Of a DNA stretch of 64,000 nucleotides, positions 43,413-56,284 are shown in pieces (within the stretch, counting starts at the first letter, position 1; every line of letters begins with the position of its first letter). The notes under the pieces are model-generated. The model had not been told where the DNA came from, made no database searches, and saw only the letters and a program-made list of their open reading frames with translations. The DNA comes from Volvox africanus (Eukaryota; Chlorophyta; Chlorophyceae; Chlamydomonadales; Volvocaceae), in assembly GCA_030268105.1 (NCBI GenBank), contig BSDZ01000021.1, forward strand, positions 744,001 to 808,000, given 5' to 3'. A program made the translations under genes and the position numbers.

Positions 43413-46400
43413 CACGCCACGATGTTTGCATTTGTGCACCACGTTACATGCCCACCCCTCTGCAGCCGACACTTTTCAGGCTTCTGTCCTGCCGTCCTTT
43501 TGTATGGCACTGGTAAGTACGCGGCACGTGTTCACAGTTAGGGATCAGCCTAGGCAATTAAGTGCATGTCCTTGGGCGGTAATGGGTTTCGGTGGGCGTG
43601 CCGCAAATAATCAGGGACCCTACAAACTCAATTAAAGAAAGCGCAATCGCTGGCTCTCAAGACAACCAAACTGCTTAGGGTGATTTTCATGACAAGGGTT
43701 GTACGTGGCTGGCGACGGCGCTAGCATGGGCGTTGGAGCAAGGACATGGGAAGCTGGCACATTTCCTTGCTATAATAGCCAGTTCCGGATGCTAGTGTTG
43801 GAACGTTGAATAACAAGGCGGCTGGATCCGGGTGTCCTGTGTGAATCTCTGGGCATACTAGGCCCCAAGGTCCCGCAATCTAGGTCCTCATGGGGGTAAG
43901 TCACAGATGCTTGCATCGGTTGTGAGGTATGGAGCCGGAGCGCGAAGGGCTGAAGGCGGGTATGTTGTTTGCGGCAGGAGATCGCAAGAGAGCGGTGGTA
44001 TGCGATCATCTGACTCCGGGGTAAGTTTGGGGTAAAGTGATTCGAGGAGTGGGGCCCAAGGACTAGCGTTATGAATCTCAACCTGCAGCCGCTGAGGCGT
44101 GGTTAGTAAGTTGCGTCCCGCAGGCCACGGCCACTGTCGCGGCTCGGCGGGTGCATAACGGCTCTTAGCGTGCTTGCGGCTCTCAGCTCCTTGTTTTCGT
44201 GTAGTGGCGCCGTTGCGCTGCGATCTCAACTTCACGGTCCGTATTGCACTTTTTGCGTGTATGCGCGTATGTGCCGCCCACATGCCATCTGGCATGCTAT
44301 GAATGCTATCTGGCTAGGCGTGCATGCGACGTTGTGCCATGTTGCGCTGCACATGTGCACGGTTGTGCAGGGCAGCACTAAGGTTTTGCAGACACGGCCA
44401 TCTTCCACGGACGAAGGTGGTGCGGTTGTGCTCGTGCAGTGTCACTGGTTAGGACGTGACACCGAGCATCTATGCTCCCTGCATAAGGGCGCCCGCTTCC
44501 GGGCGGTGACATTTCTGTAGGTTCCCGTGAATTGATCTCACCGCGCATGGTGAAGCAGTGTTAGTCCAATGACCCTTACCAACGATGGAGAGCTTGCTGG
44601 CGCTTACTGATGTATGCCTCGCAAGCCCCAACCAGCCAAGCTGGCTGGGGAATTCATGCAGAACGACTCGCGGCCATCGCCTGCGTTAAAGTACAAGTAC
44701 CGGTGGTGGAATGGGGTGGCGGTGAGATTGGGTAGGTTTTATCTTCTCGGCCTGACAGCTCAGGTTGCCATGCCACCTACTATTGATGACGCCCCCCTGA
44801 ACAATGGGGGATAGCGAGAGGGTGTTCCAAGGTCCGACTATGACTTGTCCCCGCGTCCGCCGTCTGCCGATAAGAATATGGAAACGGGACGGGCACGTTG
44901 CCATGCCGTATAGAGCCTTACATGTGGCATTAGGGCGCGGGGTTGTTTCGGCCTCTTTGGTTTTGTGCCCTCGAAATGTTTCTGTGCCACAAGTATGCAG
45001 CGTGTGCTGTTTCGTGGACCAATACCTCCCTGTGCATTCGAGGCAGGGCGCTGCGGAGGGATGGATCTGCTCGTGGTAATCCTTCATAACGTAACGTGAA
45101 TTTGAATACGTCATTACTTACCGCCACCAACGCGTGATCTATATCGCACAGCTGAGTGTTTTTGCCGTTACGGTGCCAAGGCGACTTTGCATCGACGATC
45201 ACCAGTCGAAGGCTCCGGATCGGGCTGCCAGTGGTGCTTTTGAATCTGTTTAGGACGGCTGATCCAGCCGTTATTTTAGGATTGTAATGCGTGGTGATTA
45301 AGGGGATATGGCTGAGCGCTGCGTTTCCTAGCCGAGGGTACACAGCACTGCAGATGCAGGGCACGTACATATGTAACCCCTCTCTAAGCCTTGTGCATCA
45401 TGTACAACATGCTGTAGGCAACCGCGATGAAGTGCTACGTAAACATGTAATGCATGATGTCCAGCATCTTCAGAGCACAGGCCGATGGAGGATACAAACA
45501 AACAACCCTACGTATACTTCCATACGTGCATGCACGGCCTTGCGGCACATTTAGAATAAGCCACATTAGAGATTAACATGCCTAAGGCAGGGCAAGGCGG
45601 CGCCACTTCATTATAGCGTGTTCCATAGCCAGGCTCAGTCGAAAAACCGTGACAACATTGGGGTTGAGGCTAGTGGAAAGATGCTTTCTTCTAAAGGACC
45701 ACTAAGGTTAGCGGCTCAATTATAGCTTAATGAGAACACTTACAAGCTTGTAAGATTTTTAAAGTTATTTAAGGCTGGCATGGTGGGGTCCTCTGCTCTG
45801 GTCCCGTTGTGACCGGAAGCAGGAGGGAAGCCATTTAGTTACACCTGTGTGACTCGCCATGCAACGCAACATAGCAAATTTTAATTTGGATTTATGCAAC
45901 GTGCATTCGTCTAGGTGTCTCACTGTCTATATAGCTCGGTGATGCGCGCCAATCCTAACTGGGTTTCAGTTTTTAGTCTACGACATGTCCTATTACACTG
46001 TGTTGAAATTAGATTTAAATCAAAAGAAGTTCAAATTTTATATATGTTGCGACCTGTATAGTCAAAGCGGCCGGTAAGCGCCATTCAAAAGCCAGACGCG
46101 AAGGCCTGCGTCGATATTATCAGTCATTAGCGAGAGCGCCGGATAGCATATCCAAGGCCTTTTGGTGATACGCGAGCATCAACGAGAATGTAGCATGACA
46201 TTCCGTTGCCTTCATGTCATTGTTATGCCGTACGTGACGGCCCGTTCCATCCATGGGACAATATAAAAATTGCCACCTATACCTACCCTTAACATAGAGA
46301 CCTCATCCTAATGCAACAAAGTCCTGATTTTTTGGTTGAAGCTTTTAACAAGTTACATACAGCCTTCTTCAACTTCCGAAATGTCCACTTCCGCTGGACT

Positions 46401-47941
46401 ACATTCCGCGGCCATGGATATTCCCCGTCTTCGGTGCGGAGCTGCATCATCAGCCTCTGAGAGGCAGCCACAGCAGCAACAAGTGCAAGGTAGTGTTGCC
46501 TTCTGACGCCGCACATTATTTATAGTAATTACGCTGACCGCGGCCTTTTGGGTTCCTGTGATTTTCTTGTTCCTTCTGTAAGCCACAGATTCTTTTTGCT
46601 ACTATGCAACTAGGTGAGACGGGTTTCTTAAGCCTCACCGCTTCGTATGTCTCGCCTTTTCAACGGACGTAGTCTTGATTAACGCCTGCTTTCTTTTTTG
46701 CCCAGTCCTACAGCAGTGGCCTTCTATGATTTCACCCTCGGTTCAACTGGCCGGTCAGAGCACCCTGCGGTTCCAGGTGTCAGCTTCTTCTCACGTTTAT
46801 TCGCTGCCTCGTCGTCATCCTAAACAGTGACGTGGCCACTAAAATGTTAAGACCATGTGGCATCTAGGCATTTCATCGGACTCTGCTTGTTAACGACTGT
46901 GCCGACTTTCTGCCGACTTTGATTTGCTCAAGCCAAGAAGCGCTTGGCTTGTCAGTTTCTCAATAGCAATGGTTAAAATTCATGGTCTTAGTTCGACTAA
47001 CCCGCTGCCTGTTGTTGCCGCTAAGCTGTGTTACCTTCATATTGAAATGTTTAGGGCTGACTTGGCAACCTGCTGTCGGGGCGACTAGCACGCTGTCGGT
47101 GTTGGGTTAGTCGCTTTGTCGCATTTGGTGTCAGATGTTCCGTATATTGAACACCTGCACGATTTAACGCGAGTCCGAGTGTTTTGCTGCCCCTCTACGG
47201 GGTGGGAGTTCCCCTTGCATGTACTCTCGGTTGTGTGCCTGCTATTTGGTGCCCCGATGCTCAGCGATTTTTAATTCTTGGGATTTGAACACGCGTGATG
47301 CGCTACATGATGGACTTGCAGGTACGTGGTTCACCCATTCGCCGGCTAAGTGCGCGGTCGTCGTTCTGTGTGCTGCATGAGCGAGGTATCGCTGAGGTTA
47401 TCCTTTTGGAGGGCACAGCGGTGCACGATATGCTGTATAGGAAAGAGGAAGGGTACATCTGCAGGGTTTTGCCAGTTGCATGTTAATTGTATATTAAGCA
47501 AGAACATGTGCGTTTGATTTACTGACACGCTGAAGTGACGACGTATTAATGCAGTTTGCATGTGCGCTCTTATGAGAGTACTGTCGAATTTATGCCAGTC
47601 ATGTTAGGGAGTACGTTTTTGCATCGTTTCCGTCGACATATCCTCCTTGTACAGTTATTGCGGTGAAGTTACCTGTTTTGCATGCGTGTAGCACCGGAAA
47701 GGGGAGGGACGCATCACTCGCAGGCTGGGCTGGATGTATGGCTGAATTGGAGAATGTGGCAGAGAGATCTGTTATCAGCTATCAAGAAAAAGCCAACATT
47801 CCATATAAGCACACAGTTTTAAATCTTGCATTTTGTAACGATGGATTAACAAATAACAGTTACTATGACATACATATAGCGTACTTTTTCAGCAAGATAG
47901 CAGGACTTTACTTCAGCTATAGGGCCGCCCACAACTTCCAT
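43413..47941. other. gene-free interval between convergent TmcB-type and MFS genes
   Basis: Flanked by two 3' ends. I found no exon with family character on either strand; the longest open frames (about 140 codons near 44686-45370, minus strand) have no recognisable motifs. No TGTAA occurs on the plus strand in the first 1.9 kb that I could find; the first is near 45370. The part from 45700 to 47600 is A+T-richer and shows no structure I can name. Confidence 0.45.
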
Positions 47942-50895
47942 TCATCTCGTTACATCCTTCCCGTCTTTAACCTCTCGCTGCCAGAGCACAGGCGTTTCTA
48001 ATCCCACAGGTGCTTTTTCCTCGTACCGTAACCCCACCAAACCCGCTACCAGCAAGCAAGCCGCCGCCGCCACCAGCAGTGTCGACTCCACCCCAAACCA
48101 GTCGGCAACTGGACCGGCCATGGCCCCAATAGTATAGCCCAGGTCGCGCCAGAAGCGGTATGTGGCCATGGCAGCTGCCATCGAATGCTCTCCAGGCTCT
48201 TCCAATAATGAAGCCGCCCTTCCTTGCGATGCCGCCACCTCGTCATCGTGTTGCTGCGGATTGTGGTGATCCACTACCGCAGCTGGCATCACCGGGTAGA
48301 ACACACCCGCCCCGGATCCCATGAGACAGCTCCCTAGCAACAGGTAGCCGAATTGTACGAGCAAACGCTGCTGGGGTGTTACTGTGGCACCCAGCAATCG
48401 GCCACCCCAGCCAGCGCCGCATGCGGACGTGAGCAGCCCTGCAGTGTTAAGCAGAAGGCCCAACATGACGGGTGCCTTGCGGCCCGCCGTGTCGGATACA
48501 GCGCCTGCCAGCAGCTGTACGAGGCCCTTGAGGAAGGAGTACGACGCCGTAAGCAGGTTGCGGCCGGGGCCTGGCACGCCCAGCTCATCTCGCGCCCAGG
48601 TCAGCAGCAGGCCCCATGCTAGACTGGTGAGTGCATTGCTAGTCGCGCCAGCTAAACACATCGATGCAGTACTCGGGTTGCTCCAGGTAAAGTACACAAA
48701 GGCCCGACGGAAACGCCGCATGCTGTTGAGCCAGTCGTTGCCACTCGGGCCTGCTCCGGGTCCGTGCTGGACATTTAGCCGCTCCACCTCAGCAGTTCCT
48801 ACATCTACTGCTGCAGACTTAACTGATAACGTCAGTGGCGATGGTAGCACTCTGAAGTGGTCGTCTCCGCCGGCGCCATTATCAGTAGGAACGGTATCGT
48901 GAAACCCACTGGTCGGCTCCAAACGAGATCCAGGGAGAGCCGCGTAACTGTCAGCGAAAGCTGCAGGGGGGGGAATGTCGTGGATTTGGATTTGGGTTGA
49001 ACGCTGCAGCCGGAGCTGATGAGCGGGCCCTAGGGATGGCCGTGTGTCTTGGCCATTTTGGACGAGCCTAACCACCGCTTCCTCCTCAAGGAAATTCTGT
49101 GCTTGATTGTTGCCGGATTGATAGGTGCCAAGGTTTCCGTCGGTAGCTTCTCGTCGGTGGTTTAAGACGCTCGCGATGCCAGGGCTGGTGGCCGGCCGAG
49201 ACAGTAGCCTGCGCGTCTCGACCTGTTGCTCTGGACATAGCTGCCTATATGATACATCATAATCAACGCCTTGTGTCAAGTATAGCGACATTGTGTGCTT
49301 AACGCGCTTCAGCCAGCCAAGGACTCCGACAGAGGCAGATACCTCAGCTAGAGAATTGTGCGCCGAAGGCTTGGTGGCGCGACCAGCGCTGCCGATATCA
49401 ACCCTCCGCAACCTGGGTTGCAACTCGTAAGCCTCTCCCACTTCGTCCTCGCCTCTGTCTCCCTCGTCCTGATCCGCTGGCCTTGTTCCTGCGTCTTCCA
49501 CCTCCACCGCCGTGGCGGAGACCGGCAGGAGTACCGGCATTGTGCTTGATCTCGCAACAAGGGCCGCAAGCGATGGCTCTACCATAAACAGCCCCGTGAC
49601 GGCCAGGCCAGTAGGCAGTAGCACCAGCAGCACCATATCCAGCAGGCGGTCATAGCCTTGGCATTGGCATTCACCCAGGCAGGCGGGCTCCCAGGTGTCG
49701 GGGGAGGTGCACATCTGGGGATCCAGCTGCGGCAGAGGCGCTGGTGGCAACGATGGGGGTGAGACCAGCATTTCGTCAATTCCAACGCCAAGGCCTGACC
49801 CCCGTAAGGGCTGTGACGGCGGCGGCGCCAGAATGGCTGCCCTCCGGCAAGCTTCAGAGAGCGCCGCCATCGGCACTGCCCAGCCGCAGCGCACCATGAC
49901 TGACTCCAAAACACCATATATGGGAGCCGCAGAGGCGACCGCTGCAGGCCATAAAATGCGTTGCGGCGGGCGGCAGCATCGCGGTCTGGGTATTACGATG
50001 AAAAGCAGCCGAAGACGAGGAATACACTGATATGCACCGGGTAAAAAGCTCAACTTCGCTTCGTAAAAACAAGCCAAGACTATGTATTGATGTAAACAGA
50101 GTTGTGATAAGCTCGCGTGGTTAGACCGCAAGTTAGATTAGATTGCTTGTGCTCTCACACGTGAACGCATTCAATCATATCCCGCTCGGACGGACGCACA
50201 ATCCTCCCTAACCCAACCATAATCCTCCCTAACCAAGGAGCTACACGACACATGATGCCACTCCCACCTGCATAGCCCAACGTCTCATTAAGTCCCGACG
50301 CCAGGCCTCGGCGCGTAGCTGGCATGATTATGATCATCACCAGCACGGTCACAGACCAGCACAACCCTTGCTGCAGACCCAAAACCACGTTGGCACCCAT
50401 CACTGCGCGCCAACCCGCTGCGGCAGCGCTGCCTCCGCCATCATTATGACCGGCTAGTAGCAGCAGGAGCGGCATGAGAAGCCCCAGCAGCCAGCCTGCC
50501 AGCTCTGTGCGCACGTAGCCCAGACGGGTGACTAGCCAGCCGACAATAAGGTTACCTGTCGCCTTGCTGATTCCAAACACTGCCAGGAAACCCAACTAGA
50601 ATGCGGAGGAAGACGGAAGACAGATCCAGAGCATGAAAATAGGTGTTGAGGTCGTTAGGGGCATATGAAGGTCAGAGGACGTGGGAAGTGGTACGGGTTA
50701 CGGATGGATAATGTATAACAATAGTACCTTTCCCGTGTATGTGCCCTGGTCGTATTGTCGGCCGCTGCTATCCAGAGCAGACAGCTTAGTAAGCTGAAGG
50801 GTGAAGCCCACCAATGCGGAGAGGAGGCCGGTTACCGCAAGCTGCGTGAAGGCGTGCGCCCGGAGGCGAGACGCCCGCCGAAACAAGTCCTTCAT
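47942..50895 (-). CDS. MFS transporter with about 300-residue central loop
   Basis: Twelve-helix transporter of the major facilitator superfamily; substrate unknown. Exons in coding order 50728-50895, 50268-50595 and 47942-49941, phase-consistent, 831 residues. TM1 is AFTQLAVTGLLSALVGFTLQ; TM2 FLAVFGISKATGNLIVGWL. VLVMIIIMPATRRGLASGLNE lies between TM4 and TM5 and carries the arginines and the GLNE seen in related MFS proteins. TM6 is LLDMVLLVLLPTGLAVTGLF (near 265-287). A hydrophilic loop of about 300 residues follows (acidic run around RTRETEAR-coding DNA near 49460), then TM7 from about 590, a second motif-A-like GAVSDTAGRKAPV, and TM12 STLLVAAAACLLVAGLVGL. The start is the ATG at 50895; a GTG-led extension to 50910 adds nothing. 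It is not closely similar to the MFS protein at 53-5930, judging by motifs. The large last exon (2000 nt) is unusual in this window. Confidence 0.88.
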
Positions 50896-52194
50896 TCGAC
50901 GGAAATACACACCACTAAAAGATATTGATTCTGGACCAAATGAGGTTCAGTAAATGTCAGCTCTGCTTAAGTTTGGACGTCACCGATATCTAGCGTGATA
51001 GTATGAATGATGCCGCCTGACAAGGCCACACGAGGAGACAGTAACGTTCATGGATCGTTGAAATTGTACGTAATAGACACCCAACGTTGGTGACATGTGA
51101 AGATTGAAATCGCTAATCGTGGTAGCTTTCACCGAATAGTACAAACTTCCGTGAGGATGTTCAAACAAAGAGAAGTACCATTAATGCATGCAGGCCTCCA
51201 TGTAATGTCTGGGGTCTGGGTCCTAACGAAAGACCTTACGACGGAGATTTGATCCGAGTTAGAAGCATCATGAGCTTGTACGGGGCAAACGAGCCAGGCT
51301 CGTGGTCCACCGAGCTGCAAACAAAACCAAAAGTATCGCAGAACAAAAAACATCTAATAAGAGAAGGAATAATGTACTAACAAGTCATAACCGGTGCCGA
51401 ATCCGGTACAGCGGTTGGTTCCGCTAACTTCTAAAGGTTATACCCCGACTTCCGGAGTTCTCCCTAGATTTCGACGGTCACTGTTGAAGGAGTTGTTCCT
51501 GACATTTTCCTCCCCAAAACTTATACGAGGGTTAACGGGCATTTGCAAAGCACTTCTTCCGCGCCTCATTCCCGTGGCGCCTGCTCCACTTCCGCCCCAT
51601 GTTATAGCATAACAGGGGTGCTGGAGGAAGCTTTGACTAGCACTAGGAAAATGACTGCCCGTAAAGATCAACTTTGACTTAAATGACTTGCTCCATCACG
51701 TCTAAAAGGCCTTCGACCCCATTGGCCTTCAAAAGCTCGAGTAGTGATAAACACTTCTCTACCGAGAAACCACACGCCCTAATGCGCCGACACGTAAAAG
51801 TATGGGGCAGGTGCGGATGACTCGCATGGGTTTCGTGTGGCCCATTTTCCTGCTGTCCATGCACCAACCGACTTTTCATTCAGGACTGCAATATGTGGAG
51901 ATCAACGTACTGGGTCCCATTTATAAGCTCACGGACCATGGGGTCTCGCCCCATCTGGTACAAGCAGAGCTGACTACCTCGCCCCGGCTGCGGGCACCAA
52001 GCAAATGGTCCCGCCTGTCCAGTGTGGAAGTGAAAGACAGTTCAGTGAAAAACATCAATAGTGAAATCGTTAGCCTGCATGCACATCCTTACTAACGCAG
52101 TAGTTGGCCAGCTGTTTACCTTGTCCGTGCAGTCGTACAATCCCGTCCTGACAAATACATTCTTGCTACTTGACTTCCAAGTACTTGAAGAAAT
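50896..52194. other. divergent intergenic region between MFS and cyclophilin genes
   Basis: 1.3 kb between two divergent start codons, so it should contain both promoters. No coding exon is visible. A run of short stems lies at about 51390-51440 (accggtgccgaatccggtac, agcggttggttccgct), but it does not fold into a tRNA. Confidence 0.5.
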
Positions 52195-54870
52195 ATGAGG
52201 GCATATCTTGATATTGACATTGGTGACACTGCCGCATATGCGATCGCGTTCGCGGCTTATCAACGCGCGGCCGATTGGCTGGCTGCTGTAGGCGCCCAGG
52301 TTTGCTACTTTCTTATGCCTTAATTTTCATACTTTTCATAGATCCCAAATAATAATATTTCATTTCACTTATGCATTTCGTGGTGCAGTACGGCTTAACC
52401 GGAAAGCCGGAGGAACTCGACGCCGATGGAGCGACGCTATTGCGAGAAGCCTACATATCTGATCCAAGTTGGGCGGGTAAAGGCGAGGTGTCTACTGTGA
52501 AACCAGCACCTGTTCGTGCGGGGCGAATCACAGTGGAGCTGTTCGATAAGGAGGTGCGTCCGACGATATTACACCACAGGCCAGCGGCCCCACATTTGCC
52601 TCCCTCCTTTTCCCCCTTCTCCAATTGATTTCTCACCTCTACTAACACTTTCGGGGAAGCAGCTATTCCCCTTGGTTAAGGGGAATAGGCTGTCGTTCAA
52701 CGTACCTGCGCGTGTACGACAGGAGCTTTATGCAGATTTTCCCCCTGTTTCTTAAGTTTCTACAACTAGAGGTCGGGGCGCGTGGAGCTCGGATGTTCCA
52801 AATCCCGTACGGCCACTCATCCCCGATGGGTTTTCATCCTCGAGTTTTCTGTCCTGGGGTTTCAGGTTCCTAAGACTGTGGAGAACTTTCGCTGCCTTCT
52901 CACCGGCGAGAAAGGACTGGGTAAAGCGAGCAAGAAACCGCTGCATTACCGGGTACGAGTCTGCAGCAATACCGATATTTCAGGGACCAACTAGGTGCGA
53001 CCATACCCTGTCCTCCACCTGCGCATGCCACAGCCCTCCGCACTGCTTGACTGCTACGCTGTAATCCTGTTGGCTCTCCTGTCTCCCCCTCAACCTCGCA
53101 CACAGTCACGATTAGTAATAAGTGATATAGTGAGTAAATATGATGCATTGGTCGTTAGGAAAATGCATGATTCCCCCTCTCATTCCCCCTCTCATACGGA
53201 CTAACCAACCCGGACATGTGGCCGACATCCCTACCTCCCCAACCTACCCTCATCACCCCGACCGCCCTGGGCTGTGTGGTTACGAATTCCAGGGCTCTAA
53301 GTTCCATCGGATAGTCAAAGGCTTCTGTTGCCAAGGAGGCGACATCGTGCGTGGTGCGCTGAGGGTCTCCGGGGCTGGAGGGTCAAAGGTTAGGGCATTT
53401 ATAATTGGGCGGGTGGTGCGGCCATTGCCCCTCTCAAGCTTTTTCACCGGATCGGTACCATGTACCGATAGTAGGAACTTTCGGACTGTTTCCGACATCT
53501 GCTCCGACACCTCTGCTTTTCATCCCAGAATCTTCCTTCAGATTACGGCTCAGCGTGCTCGGGGTAGAAGCCCATTCCAATCCGCCATCTTAGCATCTGC
53601 CTCGGTTTCATCCCGTCCCAACCCATCCAACGACTTCAACCTGGTTTGCATTCTCAGATCTCACGGCCCGTCAATGTCCCCTCAGGTGATGGCTCCGGCG
53701 GCGATAGCATCTATGGCGGCCAGTTCAACGACGAAAAGCCGGGACTGAAAATCAAACACGATGGTCCCGGGGTCCTCAGTATGGCTAACAGCGGCAAGAA
53801 TACAAATACCAGCCAGTGAGTTTACCTCGTGTCAATTGTTTTGACACATAGTATCCATTCATTCGCTCGCTTCCATCCATTCGTTCATCCATTCGTTATT
53901 CCGAATGGCAAAGTGAGGCACGTTGGGGTGAAAACAACATCATCTGGAGCGGGGCGAGGGACGATGATGGAAGGGGGTGAAAAGGCGCCGACGGTGTGTT
54001 GACAATCCGCTCCAGGAAGGTTAGAGCCACCTGTTGGAGATGCGGCGGCGGCAGTCTAAGAATGCCGCTTGACGCAAGCAGTCCCTAGTAAAGGACGACT
54101 TGTTGTATGGAAAATGCGTAACGACGTTTTCAAGCAGGATTCGTTCAGCTTTTGATTTGTACTCTGATGCGGACTTGTCTGAGGAGTGAGGTGTTCGTGT
54201 CAGCATCACGCGTCCAAGCCTCCCTCTGCGCCTACCCTACCCTACCCTATTCGCAAGGTTCTTTTTCACGCTGGCGGCTGCTCCACAGTGCAATGGTGCG
54301 TACGAAGGAAGGCGGCAGGGCGGCATGAACGTTTGTGTTTTCGTTAACGCTTGGGAGGGTATTGTAGGAGGCGGGAAGGGGGGAATATTTTAGGAAGTGG
54401 ACATACGGCGGGGGTGGTGCTGCCAAAAGCGCCCATTCGGGCTTCTGTCTTTCCCTCCTCCCTTTGAATCGCCTTTAAATGACCAACGCATGTCCTTCTG
54501 GGGTATGCCCTTCCGGGGGTTTGTGCGGACCCTGAGCAGGAAAGCACGTGGTGCTTGGCAAGGTAGTCGAGGGACTGGAAATCTTGGCGAGGATAGGTAG
54601 GTCTTTTAGGTACCCTGGGGGGCTCTGTCTCTCGGCGCCTTTGTGGTGCGCTGTCGGAGTTATCTCTCGACACGCTCAGTTATACACCTGTTGACACCCG
54701 ATGCGTACAGGGTGGCCACCCTGTCCTTCCATCCTAACGTCCTATTTCAACTACCTGTGTCACTGCTGCTAATGCCGCCGCCGCCACCGCATGCCACAGA
54801 TGCGGAAGCAGCCAGTCAGGACGGCAATCCTCGGTTGGACGTCACCATTGCAGATTGCGGCACCTGCTGA
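52195..54870 (+). CDS. cyclophilin-type peptidyl-prolyl cis-trans isomerase with N-terminal extension
   Basis: Catalyses cis-trans isomerisation of Xaa-Pro bonds. Exons 52195-52299, 52389-52553, 52866-52952, 53293-53353, 53686-53815, 54258-54295, 54540-54596 and 54800-54870 join in frame to 237 residues. Residues 1-78 (start [11 protein letters not shown], later [16 protein letters not shown]) match no domain I know. The cyclophilin domain starts at [12 protein letters not shown] (79) and includes [35 protein letters not shown] and [14 protein letters not shown]. Catalytic R125, F130 and Q133 (human CypA R55, F60, Q63) and H198 (H126) are kept, but the position of CypA W121 is Gln193, so cyclosporin binding should be weak. 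There is no signal peptide and no C-terminal retention signal, so probably cytosolic or nuclear. Intron 5 contains simple repeats (53860-53905, 54231-54249). Confidence 0.93.
53862..53905 (+). repeat. imperfect CCATTCGTT-type tandem repeat in a cyclophilin intron
   Basis: Repeated units of ccattcattcg / ccatccattcgtt within intron 5 of the cyclophilin gene. Simple sequence, no function visible. Confidence 0.7.
54231..54249 (+). repeat. (CCCTA)n telomere-like run next to a splice acceptor
   Basis: Nearly four CCCTA units form part of the pyrimidine-rich tract before the acceptor of cyclophilin exon 6 (54258). It resembles degenerate telomeric repeats, but its place and length fit a splicing tract. 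Confidence 0.7.
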
Positions 54871-55493
54871 GTCAAGGTGCTGCTACCGGCCCCTTTCTCT
54901 GTCCGTGCGTGCCATGTTCGCAGTGGTCCGAAAGGGGGGACTTCGTTGTGGGAGCTGTGAGGGAATATTTGTGTTGTTGGAACACATAGTGTGTATGCGT
55001 GTGAGTGTGCGGACGGACGATACTGGTAGTGCTGGTGGCGGCGGTGGCGTTGGATGTGATGGGAAAACCAAACTCAGCTTACTGTCGACTAGGGCCTGGA
55101 GAGCAAGGAGGGGTGAGGACTGAACAATAGAATTCGGCCGGTTGAAGGGGATTAGGATTGATCGTGATGAGCAGATTCTGCGCGGTGGGGGCTCCTCTGG
55201 AAGGGTAGACCTGACCTGGGTGGGGGCCATGAGGGCAGAGGCTGAACTGAGCAGAGATGCCATCGGGTTATGTGGTTTCTGGGCCCTTAACTGCCAGCTC
55301 TTAATATGATCGCGCATGTACAAGAACGGTCATGTATCTGCGTTTCCTATTTTGGCGCCGTGATATATCAGAACAGGTAAAGCAGCAAAAGGTTTCAAGT
55401 GCCCGGCGCTCCGCTAGGTGTCGCCAAGTGGTGCTAATGGTTTCTCCAGCCTTCGCCTTCTCCTCGCCGCATTGTTGGCTGTAGGAGGTAAGA

Positions 55494-55498
55494 TGTAA
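55494..55498 (+). terminator. candidate poly(A) signal TGTAA of the cyclophilin gene
   Basis: TGTAA 624 nt after the cyclophilin stop codon, first copy seen on that strand. It would make the 3' UTR overlap the region of the candidate minus-strand gene. Confidence 0.45.
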
Positions 55499-55664
55499 GA
55501 CCAGGGGTATCAACCCTTTAGCATTGCCTAAGCCGAGTGGGACAAACGACTTTCGGTTTGGGGCCAACAACAAGGTTTTGTCGCCCGCAGGACCCTGAGC
55601 GGCATGACCTGGAAAATCGATGAGAGGATGCAGAGGAACGTTTTTATGCGCTATGCGACGGAGC

Positions 55665-56284
55665 TTACGAGCTACAAATGTCAAGACACAGCGCCTGCTG
55701 CAGTATTCTCCCAAAAACACTCAACTGATGAATGATGCTGATTGATGCAGTGCAACCGGCATATGGAAGCTCCAGCTCCGGATGCAAATCACGTTTGGTG
55801 CGTTCTCGGTTCCAGATATGCTCCTTCTTGTAGCCACAGAAGTGAAGGTAGGAGCGCAGGTATATATCGTGGCTATGGCGATGAATTAGATAGGAACACA
55901 TACGATATTGGCCTTACTGCCGCGCTTCTGCAAAACGAAGCTTGCTGGCGTCAACTAACGCCATCCTCCACAATCTTCTAATCCAAGCTGGTAACTCGTC
56001 TTTCAGCTGTTGGAGCGTGTCGGTGAATGTCCCGTACTCGAAGCCCTCGCGTACGCCTCTAAAGCAGCCTAGCAGCAGCCTTGTTTCGTACTCCAAGGCT
56101 GTGTCCCTTACCCTCACATTGAGAGCTGAAAAAGTGCTTTTAAGAAACTGAAGGATTTCTCAAGCGAACGTGCAGCAGCGAGCCTGCTTCGAAACTTTTC
56201 GGTTGCCTCGCGTTGGCGGCGCTCGTCAGACCCGCAGGCCGTTGACTGCGACGTGACGAGCCAAGCTGGAACCACTTCTACATC
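55665..56284 (-). pseudogene. candidate disrupted or mis-assembled gene, unknown product
   Basis: Two overlapping open frames on the minus strand both read like real protein. Frame A (56284 down to a stop at 56114) starts after a CTAG acceptor and contains ERRQREATEKFRSRLAAA and SFSFLKALFQLSM. Frame B (56159 down to 55918) contains LEYETRLLLGCFRGVREGFE and LQQLKDELPAWIRRLWRMAL. The frames differ by one base, and the switch would fall near a TTTTT run at about 56136. Frame B ends at a GTAAGG donor; a possible 45-nt intron (55873-55917) leads to a third stretch with LRSYLHFCGYKKEHIWNRER, stop at 55665. I do not recognise the family. It may be a decayed gene, a sequencing frameshift, or a splice pattern I have not solved. 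Confidence 0.33.

Noticed and set aside
44686..45370. Overlapping minus-strand frames of about 140 codons
   Set aside because: No motif, signal peptide or splice-consistent extension; probably chance.
51390..51440. Cluster of short stems resembling a tRNA
   Set aside because: Stem lengths and order do not fit a cloverleaf.
54231..54249. Telomeric repeat / chromosome-fusion site
   Set aside because: Only four CCCTA units, placed in a splice acceptor's pyrimidine tract; volvocine telomeres have a longer TTTTAGGG-type unit.
54883..55323. 146-codon minus-strand frame rich in Pro and Ser
   Set aside because: It is antisense to the probable cyclophilin 3' UTR, low in complexity, with no splice support.
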